Shown piece by piece: positions 63,745 through 64,000 of a stretch of 64,000 nt of DNA; the first letter of the stretch is position 1, and each line of letters starts with the position of its first letter. The notes beneath the pieces were generated by a model. The model was not told the origin of the DNA, made no database searches, and saw only the letters and a program-made list of their open reading frames with translations. Source of the DNA: Albimonas pacifica (lineage in GTDB: Bacteria; Pseudomonadota; Alphaproteobacteria; Rhodobacterales; Rhodobacteraceae). Where the stretch lies: contig NZ_FOQH01000003.1 in the NCBI RefSeq assembly GCF_900113695.1, positions 124,001-188,000 on the forward strand. Reading direction: 5' to 3'. A program made the position numbers and the translations under genes.

Positions 63745-63806
63745 GGGGGCGATCCCGGAGTCGAGGCGGGACCGCCCGTCTGGGGAGGCGCGCGGGACGC
63801 GCGGCC

Positions 63807-64000
63807 TCAGTGGTTGTCGCGCGGCAGGCCCTTGGAGGCGATGCGCTGGTATTTGACCGCCGGCTTCAGGACCATGCCGTTCCCGAGCTGGTCGACGCAG
63901 CCGCGCTGGATCTCCTGCCAGGGCGTCTGGTGGTCGGGGTAGGCGTAGCCGCCCGCGGCCTCCAGCTGCGCCTTGCGCATCGCCCAGTCGGGCTCGGAGA
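63807..64000 (-). CDS. IlvD/Edd family sugar-acid dehydratase, C-terminal end (partial)
   Basis: Only the last 64 codons are inside the window; the 5' part lies beyond the right edge. The visible end (PDHQTPWQEIQRGCVDQLGNGMVLKPAVKYQRIASKGLPRDNH) is the C-terminus usual for aldonate dehydratases of the IlvD/Edd family acting on xylonate, arabonate or galactonate. With dgoK and dgoA it would supply 2-keto-3-deoxy sugar acids. Exact substrate open. Confidence 0.65.
   Translation of the reverse strand, partial: SEPDWAMRKAQLEAAGGYAYPDHQTPWQEIQRGCVDQLGNGMVLKPAVKYQRIASKGLPRDNH

Overview
The window is a stretch of very GC-rich chromosome with alphaproteobacterial gene content, most like the Rhodobacterales. 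Reasons: the ruvC-ruvA-ruvB-ybgC-tolQRAB-pal-cpoB-tilS-ftsH order, a GapR/DUF2312 gene, a phasin, a DUF1127 small protein, an FNR-type box ahead of hemN and many Rhodobacterales-style housekeeping genes. GC content was judged by eye, not computed. I see no rRNA, tRNA, CRISPR array, insertion sequence, integrase or prophage. About 60 protein genes are supported, the last one cut by the window end.

Layout. 0.3-4.2 kb: phasin, then clpS and clpA (N-degron protease adaptor and unfoldase). 4.3-6.5 kb (minus): a coupled trio of FemAB-like acyltransferase, pterin carbinolamine dehydratase and a membrane-anchored unknown. 6.7-11.8 kb (minus): a type I secretion ABC/HlyD pair followed by RidA and a glycerophosphodiesterase. 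12.1-13.6 kb: mlaA-mlaC (outer-membrane lipid asymmetry). 13.7-19.7 kb: an esterase, an acetylpolyamine-amidohydrolase-like deacetylase, a universal stress protein and a three-gene NMT1/THI5-type ABC importer. 19.8-24.5 kb: gapR, a queuosine-precursor transporter, a probable 18-codon gene with an extreme Shine-Dalgarno, arfB, a DJ-1/PfpI protein, a methyltransferase and an AbrB-family membrane protein. 24.5-31.6 kb: acetamidase-like protein, hemN, aldehyde dehydrogenase, aldo/keto reductase and two tandem SRPBCC proteins. 32.2-44.3 kb (minus): ftsH, tilS, the tol-pal system and ruvCAB. 44.6-52.4 kb: DUF1127, prmA, msrA, a UvrD/PcrA helicase, a ZomB/AftB-like membrane glycosyltransferase candidate and beta-carbonic anhydrase. 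52.6-58.4 kb: acyl-CoA genes (CoA-transferase, MaoC hydratase, DUF35, cysteine-less thiolase, SDR) plus a membrane acyltransferase. 58.8-64.0 kb (minus): a stand-alone molybdopterin oxidoreductase subunit and a sugar-acid operon (kdgK, dgoA, dgoK and the end of an IlvD/Edd-type dehydratase).

No single large novel operon stands out. The most unusual material is small or non-coding: the 18-codon gene, whose ribosome-binding site matches the 16S rRNA tail almost end to end and which has a complementary CU-rich tract just after its stop; a perfect 12-bp hairpin inside the 3' end of arfB; a 164-bp imperfect palindrome between msrA and prmA; three long perfect inverted repeats whose loops hold a G-quadruplex motif; and a 41-bp identical repeat found behind two unrelated genes. 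The MaoC-DUF35-thiolase trio has lost both the thiolase cysteine and the DUF35 zinc cysteines, which fits an Ltp2-type retro-aldolase better than a thiolase.
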